Shown here: piece after piece, positions 1 to 6,761 of the stretch
How the letters are laid out: every line of letters starts with the position of its first letter
How positions within the stretch are numbered: position 1 is the stretch's first letter
From: Patescibacteria group bacterium
GTDB taxonomy: Bacteria; Patescibacteriota; Minisyncoccia; Moranbacterales; UBA1568
NCBI GenBank assembly: GCA_030916545.1
Contig: JAUPWI010000091.1
Location: forward strand, 1-27,923
Direction of reading: 5' to 3'
Length of the DNA: 27,923 nucleotides
Position numbers and translations under genes: made by a program
The notes under the pieces: generated by a model
Told to the model about the DNA's origin: nothing
The model's database searches: none
Seen by the model: the letters and a program-made list of their open reading frames with translations, nothing else

Positions 1-218
1 AGAAAGGATCTGAAGCGGATGAGGCAGACGAATCACCGTTGGAACAAATACGGAAAACGCACGCCCAGGCGTATCGGCCCTGGACCGAGAAGGAAGAGGC
101 GCAGCTGAGAAGATTGTTCAATCGGGGCATGCCCGTCAGGGAGATCGCCACCGTACTGGGGCGTCAGGTTGGCGGGGTTCGTTCGCGAATGAAGAGACTC
201 GAACTGAAAGAGATATGA
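1..218 (+). CDS. C-terminal fragment of protein with Myb-like/HTH tail (5' truncated)
   Basis: An open frame runs from base 3 to a TGA at 216-218 and has no start inside the window, so this is the last ~71 residues of a longer protein. After an acidic stretch comes a compact helical module that starts RPWTEKEEAQL and continues through IATVLGRQVGGVRSRMKRL. The spaced Trp, the acidic first helix and the last helix with GGVRSRMKRL fit a Myb/SANT-like or GcrA-like helix-turn-helix that binds nucleic acid. Tails of this type are found at the end of larger bacterial proteins, including some helicases. Which protein carries it here cannot be seen. The gene ends about 80 bases before the promoter proposed for pilD. 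Confidence 0.6.
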   Translation, partial: KGSEADEADESPLEQIRKTHAQAYRPWTEKEEAQLRRLFNRGMPVREIATVLGRQVGGVRSRMKRLELKEI

Positions 219-296
219 TATACCCGACGCCATGGAATAGCGCGTGTCATTTCTTCGGAAGCACGGAGTCGTTCTTCTTCGATCGGCGCGGCGACT

Positions 297-324
297 TTGG
301 AAGGAAGACGGGACATGGTATCTT
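297..324 (+). promoter_or_regulatory. Possible promoter for the pilD cluster
   Basis: TTGGAA (297-302) and TATCTT (319-324) are separated by 16 bases, and the -10 is preceded by TGG, as in extended -10 promoters. A small bulged hairpin (CAGG-G-AGC paired to GCT-CCTG, 327-348) sits right at the expected transcript start. Both hexamers are imperfect, so this is tentative. Confidence 0.35.
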
Positions 325-362
325 AACAGGGAGCAAGTATCGCTCCTGAATCATCGCATCGT

Positions 363-1181
363 ATGGGTATCCTCTTTTTCTTTTTTCTGGGCTCGATCGT
401 GGGGAGCTTTCTGAATGTGGTGGCGTTGCGACTGGAAGCGGGAACGGATTTCGTGCGTGGGCGTTCGGCTTGTCCCGAGTGCCATGCCTTGATCGCCTGG
501 TATGACAATATTCCGCTCTTCTCCTTCCTTATCTTAAGGGGGAAGTGTCGATCATGTCGGGTGGCCATCCCGTGGCGTTATCCTTTGGTCGAGTTCGGTA
601 CAGGTATCGTGTACGCCGGTACCGTTTCGCTTTTTTTCAATCCGATAGAGACGAGCGCTTGGATCGAGACGGTCTGGTTGCTCGGATTGTTCTCGTTCCT
701 CATTGTCATCGCTCTGTACGATGCGAGAACGCTGGAGATACCGGTGGCGTTGCTTTATATAGGGGCTCTTTGGGCGCTTGGCGCGCTTCTTATGCTGGAC
801 TGGAATCTTTCAACGGACATGATGTGGTCCATGGACGGACGGACCGTTTCGGGACTACTCGGCGCTGCAGGGGCGTGGATTTTTTTCGCAGCACTCTCTT
901 TTTTCTCCCGAGAGACCTGGATGGGTTGGGGAGATTCATGGCTGGCGGCCATTATCGGGCTCTCAGTGGGTATTCAGGGAGTGTTTTTCGCTCTGACCCT
1001 CGCGTTCGGTATCGGCGCGCTTTTTTCTTGCGTTCTTCTGCTGCGGAAAAAAGTAGTCATGACCACGCAGGTTCCTTTCGGACCTTTTCTCGTAATCGGT
1101 CTTATAGCATATTTTTTTCTCTCCCAGCTCGATATCATTCAATATGGCAGGAGCGCATGGATCGTGAATCTTTTTTCCTAG
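363..1181 (+). CDS. pilD: Prepilin peptidase / N-methyltransferase (PilD/GspO family)
   Basis: A 272-residue inner-membrane aspartic protease that cuts the leader from type IV prepilins and pseudopilins and usually methylates the new N-terminus. The N-terminal domain has the typical start (FLGSIVGSFLNVVALR) and the two zinc-type CxxC pairs, Cys37/40 and Cys62/65, flanking the conserved WYDNIPLFSFL segment. The peptidase part has both catalytic aspartates: Asp120 in ALYDARTLEIP and Asp191 in the GWGD motif (188-191). Several hydrophobic segments make up the rest. Length is normal for the family. The ATG at 363 gives an N-terminus matching the family. It leads a cluster of three pilin-like substrates immediately downstream, which supports the assignment. 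No strong Shine-Dalgarno sequence precedes the start. Confidence 0.95.
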   Translation: MGILFFFFLGSIVGSFLNVVALRLEAGTDFVRGRSACPECHALIAWYDNIPLFSFLILRGKCRSCRVAIPWRYPLVEFGTGIVYAGTVSLFFNPIETSAWIETVWLLGLFSFLIVIALYDARTLEIPVALLYIGALWALGALLMLDWNLSTDMMWSMDGRTVSGLLGAAGAWIFFAALSFFSRETWMGWGDSWLAAIIGLSVGIQGVFFALTLAFGIGALFSCVLLLRKKVVMTTQVPFGPFLVIGLIAYFFLSQLDIIQYGRSAWIVNLFS

Positions 1182-1229
1182 CGTGTCCTTGGGAACCGTC
1201 AGGATTCATTTTTCGCGGAAGGTGTTTTT

Positions 1230-1258
1230 TTGTCGGATGTGGGGATATGTTGTATGCT
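1230..1258 (+). promoter_or_regulatory. Possible promoter for the pseudopilin genes
   Basis: TTGTCG (1230-1235) and TATGCT (1253-1258) have a 17-base spacer, placed in the gap between pilD and the first pilin and about 50 bases before its ATG. The hexamers match the sigma-70 consensus only partly. Confidence 0.4.
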
Positions 1259-1308
1259 ATGCTTATCGGAAGCGGGTATGTCAAATCTTTACGCGCGAAA
1301 AAGCGGAT

Positions 1309-1836
1309 ATGATGCGAAAACAAAAAGGATTCACTTTAATTGAGGTCCTGGCGGTCATAGGGATCATCGGAATCGCTTCGGCGATAACGCTCGCATCCCT
1401 CGGTACTGGGCGCGTCGGGAAACAGGTGGAGGGTGACGCTCGTCGTCTGGTTGGTACGTTGCGTGAGGCGCAGAACAATGCTTTGACAGGTGAAAGGATG
1501 GAAGTAAATCGGGTTTCGTGCGCTTTCTTGTTTCCGCCATCCGCGGCTGCCGCAACTACGATCGCACCAACGTATCGATATCGGAACGGGGCGACTTGCT
1601 CCGCTGTTCTCTCGGCCGCTCTGCCCGTATTCCGCTTGACTCCGGGAGTGCGTATCTCGGTCGCGAATATAGGTGTCAGCTTCGTGGTTCCGTGGGGTCA
1701 GGTGTGGGACGGATCGATGACGGCTCCACTTGCCAATACGGTCCAGTACACGCTCGTCAAATCGGGAGTGACCTGGTCGGTCTGCGTATACCCTGAGGGA
1801 CGGATCGAGGAGGCGGCAGGGGCAGCTTGTCCGTAA
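1309..1836 (+). CDS. Type IV pseudopilin, GspH/FimT-like
   Basis: A 175-residue pilin-like protein. The N-terminus is a class III signal: a short basic leader ending in Gly, then Phe-Thr-Leu-Ile-Glu (KQKG/FTLIEVLAV), with the Glu5 needed for assembly and a hydrophobic helix after it. PilD would cut after the Gly. The following ARRLVGTLREAQNNAL segment is typical of the GspH/FimT domain, a minor pseudopilin at the pilus tip or in the DNA-uptake pilus. Three Cys in the globular part may form a disulfide. The open frame extends upstream to a GTG/ATG-less region at 1183, but that would bury the leader, so ATG 1309 (or the adjacent ATG 1312) is the start. Its stop lies just upstream of the next pilin gene. 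Confidence 0.85.
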   Translation: MMRKQKGFTLIEVLAVIGIIGIASAITLASLGTGRVGKQVEGDARRLVGTLREAQNNALTGERMEVNRVSCAFLFPPSAAAATTIAPTYRYRNGATCSAVLSAALPVFRLTPGVRISVANIGVSFVVPWGQVWDGSMTAPLANTVQYTLVKSGVTWSVCVYPEGRIEEAAGAACP

Positions 1837-1850
1837 AAGTTATTAATTCT

Positions 1851-2495
1851 ATGGGAATATCGGAAAGAGCAACAGGGAAAGGGAACAGAGAGGCGGACGG
1901 TTTCTCTATGGTGGAGGTAATCATTTCCGCCGCGATTGTCGCTATCGGTTTGACGGCCGTATTGCAGCTCTTATCCTCATCACTCAATACTTCGTTTCGT
2001 GATACCGATGCCATAGTGGCGGCAGAACTGGCCCAGGAGGGGTTGGAATACGCATACAATGTTCGTGATAACAATTTCGCCAATGGGAGGCCCGCTTTTC
2101 CGACGGCGGGAGCGTTTCAGTTTCCAGGGACTGCTGGTCGGGACTTCTGCGGGCCGGATTTCGCGACCCCGACATTCGTTCTTTCTGGAGGAGGTCAGAA
2201 TTGTTTTCCGAACGCGAAACAGTCGGAGCACCGCTATTCGCTCACTGAGATAGGGGATTTTTACGGTTTTCAGAATGCGGTCACGCAGTTTGCCCGTGTC
2301 GTGGCTATCGAGCTGGACAATGGTGCGAATCCGACTCAGGCCACGGTGACCAGCATTGTCTGGTGGGGAGGGAGCAATGTGTTGCCAGCCGGCGTGTTTC
2401 CGGGAGTCAATGCCGACAGCATTGACGTTTCTCAGTGCACCCGTGCGCATCAGTGTGTCTACACGCAAGCCATCCTCACGGGGTGGAAACCTTAA
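1851..2495 (+). CDS. Type IV pseudopilin, PilV/GspI-like
   Basis: A 214-residue minor pilin-like protein. A 17-residue polar leader ends in Asp-Gly, followed by FSMVEVIISAAIVAIGL, which has the Glu5 and hydrophobic helix of a processed prepilin. The segment AAELAQEGLEYAYNVRDNNF after the helix is common in PilV-like proteins of Patescibacteria and relatives. The C-terminal globular part has four Cys, suggesting two disulfides. The start is uncertain: a TTG at 1827 is in frame and would overlap the previous gene by 10 bases, but ATG 1851 gives a normal leader and was preferred. Neither has a convincing ribosome-binding site. It is the second of three pilins in tandem. Confidence 0.8.
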   Translation: MGISERATGKGNREADGFSMVEVIISAAIVAIGLTAVLQLLSSSLNTSFRDTDAIVAAELAQEGLEYAYNVRDNNFANGRPAFPTAGAFQFPGTAGRDFCGPDFATPTFVLSGGGQNCFPNAKQSEHRYSLTEIGDFYGFQNAVTQFARVVAIELDNGANPTQATVTSIVWWGGSNVLPAGVFPGVNADSIDVSQCTRAHQCVYTQAILTGWKP

Positions 2496-2505
2496 GCGAA
2501 TTATC

Positions 2506-3108
2506 ATGCCTATGTATCATCACGGAAGACGGGCTGCTTGGTTTCGGAAGGAATCTCTCCGAGGACTTTCTTTGGTGGAGGTCGTGGTCGCGATGGGCGT
2601 GTTTTCGCTCCTCATGGCTATCGTTTCCGTGGTCTTCAGCGGAGGGTTCGCGACGTATCGGAATACGGCGAATTCCCAGAAATATCTCGAAAATGCCCAG
2701 TTCGTCATGAACGATTTAATTAAACAGCTACGCACCAGCTCCGTTATTGCTCCGGTGGGAAATCCGGCAGCAAACACGAATCCGATGAGTATACGCTTCT
2801 TCGACCATTCTCAGTCGAAATGCGTCGTATACCGGCAGAATCCAGGACAGGATTTTATCGAGAAGGCGATTGGAAGTGCTGGTACAGCAGCACTGTGTGA
2901 CACGGCACCGGGGTTTGGTGCCTGGCAGCGTGTGACTACGGGTGAGGTGACGATGGATCTGGTCATTCGGGATTCGGTACTGAGCTCCCGGGCGGGTATG
3001 GTGTTCGTCTCTTTTTGGGTCGGAGGCGGAGCAGCATCCGCTGTCGATCCTATTTTGCTCCAGTCGGGGGTTTCTCTGCGTGACTACAAGAAATCGCTGG
3101 GATTGTAA
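2506..3108 (+). CDS. Type IV pseudopilin, PilW/GspJ-like
   Basis: A 200-residue minor pilin-like protein. The leader MPMYHHGRRAAWFRKESLRG ends at the Gly cleavage site and is followed by LSLVEVVVAMGVFSLLMAIV, again with Glu5 and a long hydrophobic helix. The next region (YRNTANSQKYLENAQFVMNDLIKQLRT) resembles the N-terminal helix extension of PilW/GspJ proteins. ATG 2506 is chosen over the upstream in-frame ATG at 2356, because the latter lies deep inside the preceding gene and would bury the signal. The gap to the previous stop is 10 bases, so the pilins probably form one operon. The family position (PilW or GspJ) is less sure than the pilin nature. Confidence 0.8.
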   Translation: MPMYHHGRRAAWFRKESLRGLSLVEVVVAMGVFSLLMAIVSVVFSGGFATYRNTANSQKYLENAQFVMNDLIKQLRTSSVIAPVGNPAANTNPMSIRFFDHSQSKCVVYRQNPGQDFIEKAIGSAGTAALCDTAPGFGAWQRVTTGEVTMDLVIRDSVLSSRAGMVFVSFWVGGGAASAVDPILLQSGVSLRDYKKSLGL

Positions 3109-3186
3109 GCGTGTTTTTTCGGGTGCGTACCTGAGGAATCCTTGTTGATGGGATGAGGAAAAATGCGACCGTTGCTTCCGGATCCC

Positions 3187-3215
3187 TTTACGAAAAAAGG
3201 GAAACATGGTATATT
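3187..3215 (+). promoter_or_regulatory. Promoter for the glucosaminidase-like gene
   Basis: TTTACG (3187-3192), a 17-base spacer and an extended -10 TGG-TATATT (3210-3215). The start codon is about 49 bases downstream. The spacer end overlaps a small CCCTTT/AAAGGG inverted repeat (3185-3201). Confidence 0.55.
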
Positions 3216-3263
3216 TCCCCTCGTGTCTTCGGAGGGTTTGGATAAGGGGGCACGGTGTTTTCT

Positions 3264-4088
3264 ATGAGTCCGCATTTCGGTTTTCGGGGGAGATTGAAGC
3301 AGAAATCAAGGAGAATCACACGGAATCTTTTGAGAAGCACCCACGCGCTTGTCCCGCTTTTTGTGGTAGTGGGTGGCAGTTTCATACCTGCTGATGATAG
3401 GGGGGATATTTTCTCGGAGCTGTCCGGTTTCCCGGCGATCACGATCTCGGAAGAGACCGGAGGCTTCGTGGATGGAAATCGCTCCTTATCCGGAGAGGCC
3501 GATCCGGAGCAAGATGTCAATTTCGTCCGATGTCGTTGGCAGATGGACCGGATATTGATGACTTCACTTGGAAAGGGCGCCGCAAGCGCTTCGGTGGACG
3601 GATGTTCTCAGGTTCAGGCAGGCGGTGAGGATACCACTGTGTCACAGGCTGAGAATCGGGGGATACAGGAAAAGGTGATTTCGCTGACTTCGGATGGGTA
3701 CCCGCTTTCGGTCATGGCCGGAAGCATTGCTACATACGATCCTCGTATTGCCGGCTTGATTGTCGGTATCGCGAAAAAGGAGAGCGATTGGGGGAAGCGT
3801 ACCCCGAAACTTCACGGCGAAGAGTGTTTTAATTATTGGGGGTATCGCGGCTACGGGAGTCGCGGGATGACGGAAGACGGATACGGCTGTTTCGCGGAAC
3901 CGGCCGATGCTGTGCATACCATCGGAAATCGGCTGATCGAACTTTCTTCGACACGCGGGACGACTGATCCGGAGCGAATGGTCGTGTGGAAATGCGGTTC
4001 AAGTTGCGCGACCCATAGTCCTGAGAGTGTCCGCAAGTGGATCAGCGATGTGGAGCTGTATTATCGGCAATTCGCAGGGGCCTTTTGA
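3264..4088 (+). CDS. Secreted glucosaminidase/lysozyme-like protein (putative peptidoglycan hydrolase)
   Basis: A 274-residue protein. A basic N-terminus and one hydrophobic segment (HALVPLFVVVGGSFIPA) act as signal or anchor. About 120 residues of unrecognised, partly acidic sequence follow. The C-terminal ~120 residues resemble the glucosaminidase/lysozyme-like fold: IAKKESDWGK with a candidate catalytic Glu (residue 173 from this start), then CFNYWGYRG, a Thr-Glu-Asp-Gly-Tyr-x-x-Phe stretch and an AVHTIGNRL helix, in the order seen in PF01832-type enzymes (E-S-x-W-G ... N-x-x-G). Cysteines at 188, 209, 244 and 248 could form disulfides. GTG 3255 is in frame and three codons upstream; a purine-rich AAGGGGG at 3244-3250 could serve either start. 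Cleavage of glycan strands is inferred, not certain. Confidence 0.6.
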   Translation: MSPHFGFRGRLKQKSRRITRNLLRSTHALVPLFVVVGGSFIPADDRGDIFSELSGFPAITISEETGGFVDGNRSLSGEADPEQDVNFVRCRWQMDRILMTSLGKGAASASVDGCSQVQAGGEDTTVSQAENRGIQEKVISLTSDGYPLSVMAGSIATYDPRIAGLIVGIAKKESDWGKRTPKLHGEECFNYWGYRGYGSRGMTEDGYGCFAEPADAVHTIGNRLIELSSTRGTTDPERMVVWKCGSSCATHSPESVRKWISDVELYYRQFAGAF

Positions 4089-4215
4089 AGATACGGGGTC
4101 AGATCTTCTGTTTTTCTGGGGGGCACAATCAGCTTCTGTCTTCGAGACAACACAAGAACTCCGTTCCGGTTTCCTTGATACCGGTCCATAGATCGAACGC
4201 GGCGCGCATGGGGAC

Positions 4216-4244
4216 GAGACATTTTGATTCGGTCACGGTATACT
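4216..4244 (+). promoter_or_regulatory. Possible promoter giving a near-leaderless EamA mRNA
   Basis: GAGACA (4216-4221) is 17 bases upstream of TATACT (4239-4244). The ATG at 4254 is only nine bases past the -10, so the transcript would start within a few bases of the start codon. The -35 matches four of six consensus bases. Confidence 0.4.
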
Positions 4245-4253
4245 GCGTAGTAT

Positions 4254-5207
4254 ATGACCTGGATACTCGTTTCGATCATTTCCTATTTTTTCGGGGCCGT
4301 GGCGGCGCTTTTGGACAAGGTCCTTCTTTCAGGACGGATCGGCCATCCATCCGTGTACGCGTTTTTCGTTTCGTTGTTCAGCCTGTTCGCTCTCTTGTTC
4401 ATACCGTTTGGATTCCAGTGGTACGGGTCTGTTCCGACGCTGGTTTTCCTGGTTTCGGGAATGCTTTTCTTGTACGGACTTTTGGCGCTCTATGCCGCCG
4501 TACAGAAGAGCGAAATATCTCGCGTCGCTCCTCTGGTCGGGACAATCATGGCATTGACCGCCTTGTTCGTCTACTTTTTTCCGATCGGCGGGGACATGGG
4601 TCGGATTATGACGATCACCTGGGTGCAATTCTTGGCATTCGCTCTTCTGGTCGGTGGAGGTATACTGATCACGATAGATTTCCCGTTGAGGACGGAAGAG
4701 CAGATCTCTCCTTTGGCGGTAGTCGCCGGTATCTCTATGGCGGTGTCACTCCTCCTCTTGAAATACGGGTATCATCAATATGATGCGAATTTCGAAAGCG
4801 GTTTCGTCTGGTCGCGGATCGGGATGTTTCTTGGAGGGGTCAGTCTGTTCCTCATTCCTCGTTTCCGAAGACAGATCCTGTCAGGTTTGCGAAGTCACGG
4901 CGTCGCGAGCAGTCGGAATACGAAAACAGGCATACTTTTCCTTGCCAACAAGGTAAGTGGTGGCACGGCCGCCTTTCTGATGAATTACGCTACCTATCTT
5001 GGCCCAGTCACCTTCATTCAGGCTCTTTCGGGGATACAATTCGTTTTTCTGCTTATGCTCGCTTGGGTGACGTCGACCCAGTATCCGCATATTTTCGAGG
5101 AACGGTTCGGCGTGGTACAGTGGGTACAGAAAGGCGTGGCTGTCGGCCTGATTATTTGCGGCATGTGGCTCTCGGTCATGAGCGGTGCACGTCTCCTTAT
5201 CTATTAA
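4254..5207 (+). CDS. EamA/DMT-superfamily permease
   Basis: A 317-residue integral membrane protein with about ten hydrophobic helices in two related halves, the layout of the drug/metabolite transporter superfamily. The first half has the typical LLDKVLLSGRIGHPSVYAFF start and the SEISRVAPLVGTIMALTALF segment at the end of the first repeat. The second half has the matching YLGPVTFIQALSGIQFVFLLML segment. Substrate cannot be read from sequence; DMT members export amino acids, nucleotide sugars or other small molecules, or flip lipids. It is followed after 12 bases by a membrane-anchored glycoside hydrolase and then an overlapping methyltransferase, so the three are probably co-transcribed. 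Confidence 0.8.
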   Translation: MTWILVSIISYFFGAVAALLDKVLLSGRIGHPSVYAFFVSLFSLFALLFIPFGFQWYGSVPTLVFLVSGMLFLYGLLALYAAVQKSEISRVAPLVGTIMALTALFVYFFPIGGDMGRIMTITWVQFLAFALLVGGGILITIDFPLRTEEQISPLAVVAGISMAVSLLLLKYGYHQYDANFESGFVWSRIGMFLGGVSLFLIPRFRRQILSGLRSHGVASSRNTKTGILFLANKVSGGTAAFLMNYATYLGPVTFIQALSGIQFVFLLMLAWVTSTQYPHIFEERFGVVQWVQKGVAVGLIICGMWLSVMSGARLLIY

Positions 5208-5219
5208 ACGAATCTTCCC

Positions 5220-6251
5220 ATGATGCAGGCCGGCTCTTATTATGTCCTGAAGATAGTTTTTTGGGTGGTGTGGTGGATCGCATTTCTTGTCACCGTGTTG
5301 TTCGGATTGTTCAATATACCCGGGCTACACCCGCGCGAGGATGTTGCGCTCGGGATTACTTTTTCTGCGCGTTACGCGAGCGATCTCGGTTTGGACTGGA
5401 AGGAGACTTATCTCGCGCTGCTCGACGAAATCGGCGTACGGAAGGTCCGCATCCCCGTCTATTGGGATCTGTCCGAACCGCGTGAGGGGGAGTATGACTT
5501 TGCCGATCTTGACTGGCAGATTGAGGAGACGTCTTTGCGCGGAGGTGAAATTATTCTTTCCATCGGGCAGAGAGTTCCTCGTTGGCCGGAATGCCATATT
5601 CCGGGTTGGGTCGGCGATGATGCTGATCGACGTGAAGTCGCATTGAGCGCATTTCTTCGAACGGTCGTCCATCGATACCGGGATACGGAGTCGGTCAAGG
5701 TGTGGCAGGTGGAGAATGAGCCGTTCCTGGTATTCTTCGGGCAGTGTCCGCCGTTCCGACGAGAAATGTTGGATCGCGAAATCGCGTTGGTCAAGTCGCT
5801 GGACGGATCACGACCGATACTGACCACGGATAGCGGGGAGCTTTCGCTGTGGTACCAGGCGGCCCATCGAGGGGATCGCTTCGGGACGACGATGTATCGG
5901 CATATCTATAAGCATGGATATGGGTATTTCACGTATCCGCTCGGCCCGAGCTTTTTCATCGCGAAAGAATGGCTCGTGCGTTTTCTCACCGATCAGGAAC
6001 ATTTTTCGGTGATCGAATTGCAGGCGGAGCCATGGGCGAGCGGCTGGGTGGCCCATGTTCCGATCGAAGAGCAATTCAGGACGATGGATGAACGGAAATT
6101 ACGGGAGAATGTCCAGTATGCCCGACAGGTCGGGTTTCCGGAAATCTATCTCTGGGGAGCGGAGTGGTGGTATTGGATGAAGGAGAAGAAAGAATATCCG
6201 GCAGTTTGGGAGACTGCGAAAGAACTGTTCCATGAGTACGACCAAAAGTGA
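5220..6251 (+). CDS. Membrane-anchored glycoside hydrolase, (beta/alpha)8-barrel (clan GH-A-like)
   Basis: A 343-residue protein with one N-terminal transmembrane helix (about residues 9-31) and an extracytoplasmic TIM-barrel domain. VRIPVYWDLSEPREGEYDF (about 76-94) matches the early strands of clan GH-A enzymes. WQVENEP has the Asn-Glu pair of the acid/base (Glu167), and VIELQAEPW has the likely nucleophile (Glu266, or possibly Glu270). The late strand FPEIYLWGAEWWYW is aromatic-rich, as at a sugar-binding cleft. The spacing of the two Glu suits a retaining hydrolase. Exact GH family and substrate are unknown; surface polysaccharide trimming or host/environment glycan use are both possible. 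Adjacent ATGs at 5220 and 5223. Twelve bases follow the permease gene, and its 3' end overlaps the next gene by 20 bases. Confidence 0.75.
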   Translation: MMQAGSYYVLKIVFWVVWWIAFLVTVLFGLFNIPGLHPREDVALGITFSARYASDLGLDWKETYLALLDEIGVRKVRIPVYWDLSEPREGEYDFADLDWQIEETSLRGGEIILSIGQRVPRWPECHIPGWVGDDADRREVALSAFLRTVVHRYRDTESVKVWQVENEPFLVFFGQCPPFRREMLDREIALVKSLDGSRPILTTDSGELSLWYQAAHRGDRFGTTMYRHIYKHGYGYFTYPLGPSFFIAKEWLVRFLTDQEHFSVIELQAEPWASGWVAHVPIEEQFRTMDERKLRENVQYARQVGFPEIYLWGAEWWYWMKEKKEYPAVWETAKELFHEYDQK

Positions 6252-6741
6252 CATCCGGGATATCGTACTGATCATCCACAATGTGCGGAGCGCGGCGAAT
6301 GTCGGATCGATGTTCCGCACGGCCGATGGTGCCGGAGTCCGGGAGATTTGGCTGACGGGGTACACCCCTTGTCCGGCGGATCCGGATCGGAAGTATCTGA
6401 CGAAGGCAGAAAAGTCTTTTGCGAAAACGGCTCTTGGCGCCGAGTACTTTGTTGTGTGGAAGAAGGAGGCGAATCTCGGGAACGTGATCACGTGCCTGCG
6501 CGCATCCGGTTATCTTGTTGTCGGTCTCGAACAGGACGACCGGTCAGTCCCGCTAGGGATGATACGCGGAAGCCGGTCGGTTGCCCTGATCGTTGGAAAT
6601 GAGGTAAGGGGTCTGGATCGGCGCATTCTCGCGCGGTGTGACGTGATCGGGGAATTACCGATGCGAGGAAGGAAAAACTCACTCAATGTTTCGGTGGCGT
6701 GTGGCATTGCGCTTTATGTCTTCCGAGGTATAATAAAATGA
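6232..6741 (+). CDS. SpoU/TrmH-family RNA 2'-O-methyltransferase
   Basis: A 169-residue single-domain SPOUT enzyme that would transfer a methyl group from S-adenosylmethionine to a ribose 2'-OH in tRNA or rRNA. All three SpoU motifs are present: HNVRSAANVGSMFRTAD (16-32, with the RNA-binding Asn and Arg), LIVGNEVRGLD (119-129) and LPMRGRKNSLNVSVACGIALY (142-162, forming the trefoil knot that binds the cofactor). It lacks the N-terminal L30-like domain of RlmB, so it resembles the short TrmH/TrmL type. Target nucleotide not determinable. It begins 20 bases inside the end of the glycoside hydrolase gene, implying translational coupling despite an unrelated function. Confidence 0.9.
   Translation: MSTTKSDIRDIVLIIHNVRSAANVGSMFRTADGAGVREIWLTGYTPCPADPDRKYLTKAEKSFAKTALGAEYFVVWKKEANLGNVITCLRASGYLVVGLEQDDRSVPLGMIRGSRSVALIVGNEVRGLDRRILARCDVIGELPMRGRKNSLNVSVACGIALYVFRGIIK
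6707..6734 (+). promoter_or_regulatory. Promoter for the modular surface protein
   Basis: TTGCGC (6707-6712), a 16-base spacer and a perfect TATAAT (6729-6734) inside the last codons of the methyltransferase gene. The start codon at 6762 lies 27 bases downstream in an A-rich leader without a Shine-Dalgarno sequence. Confidence 0.6.
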
Positions 6742-6761
6742 AGTGAAAATAATAAAAATGT

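Noticed and set aside
329..348. Small hairpin at the expected transcript start of pilD
   Set aside because: Seven pairs with a bulge and partly upstream of the expected start; likely chance.
4098..4120. Possible terminator (CAGA-TCT-TCTG then TTTTT) after the glucosaminidase-like gene
   Set aside because: Only four base pairs and a three-base loop; too weak to call.
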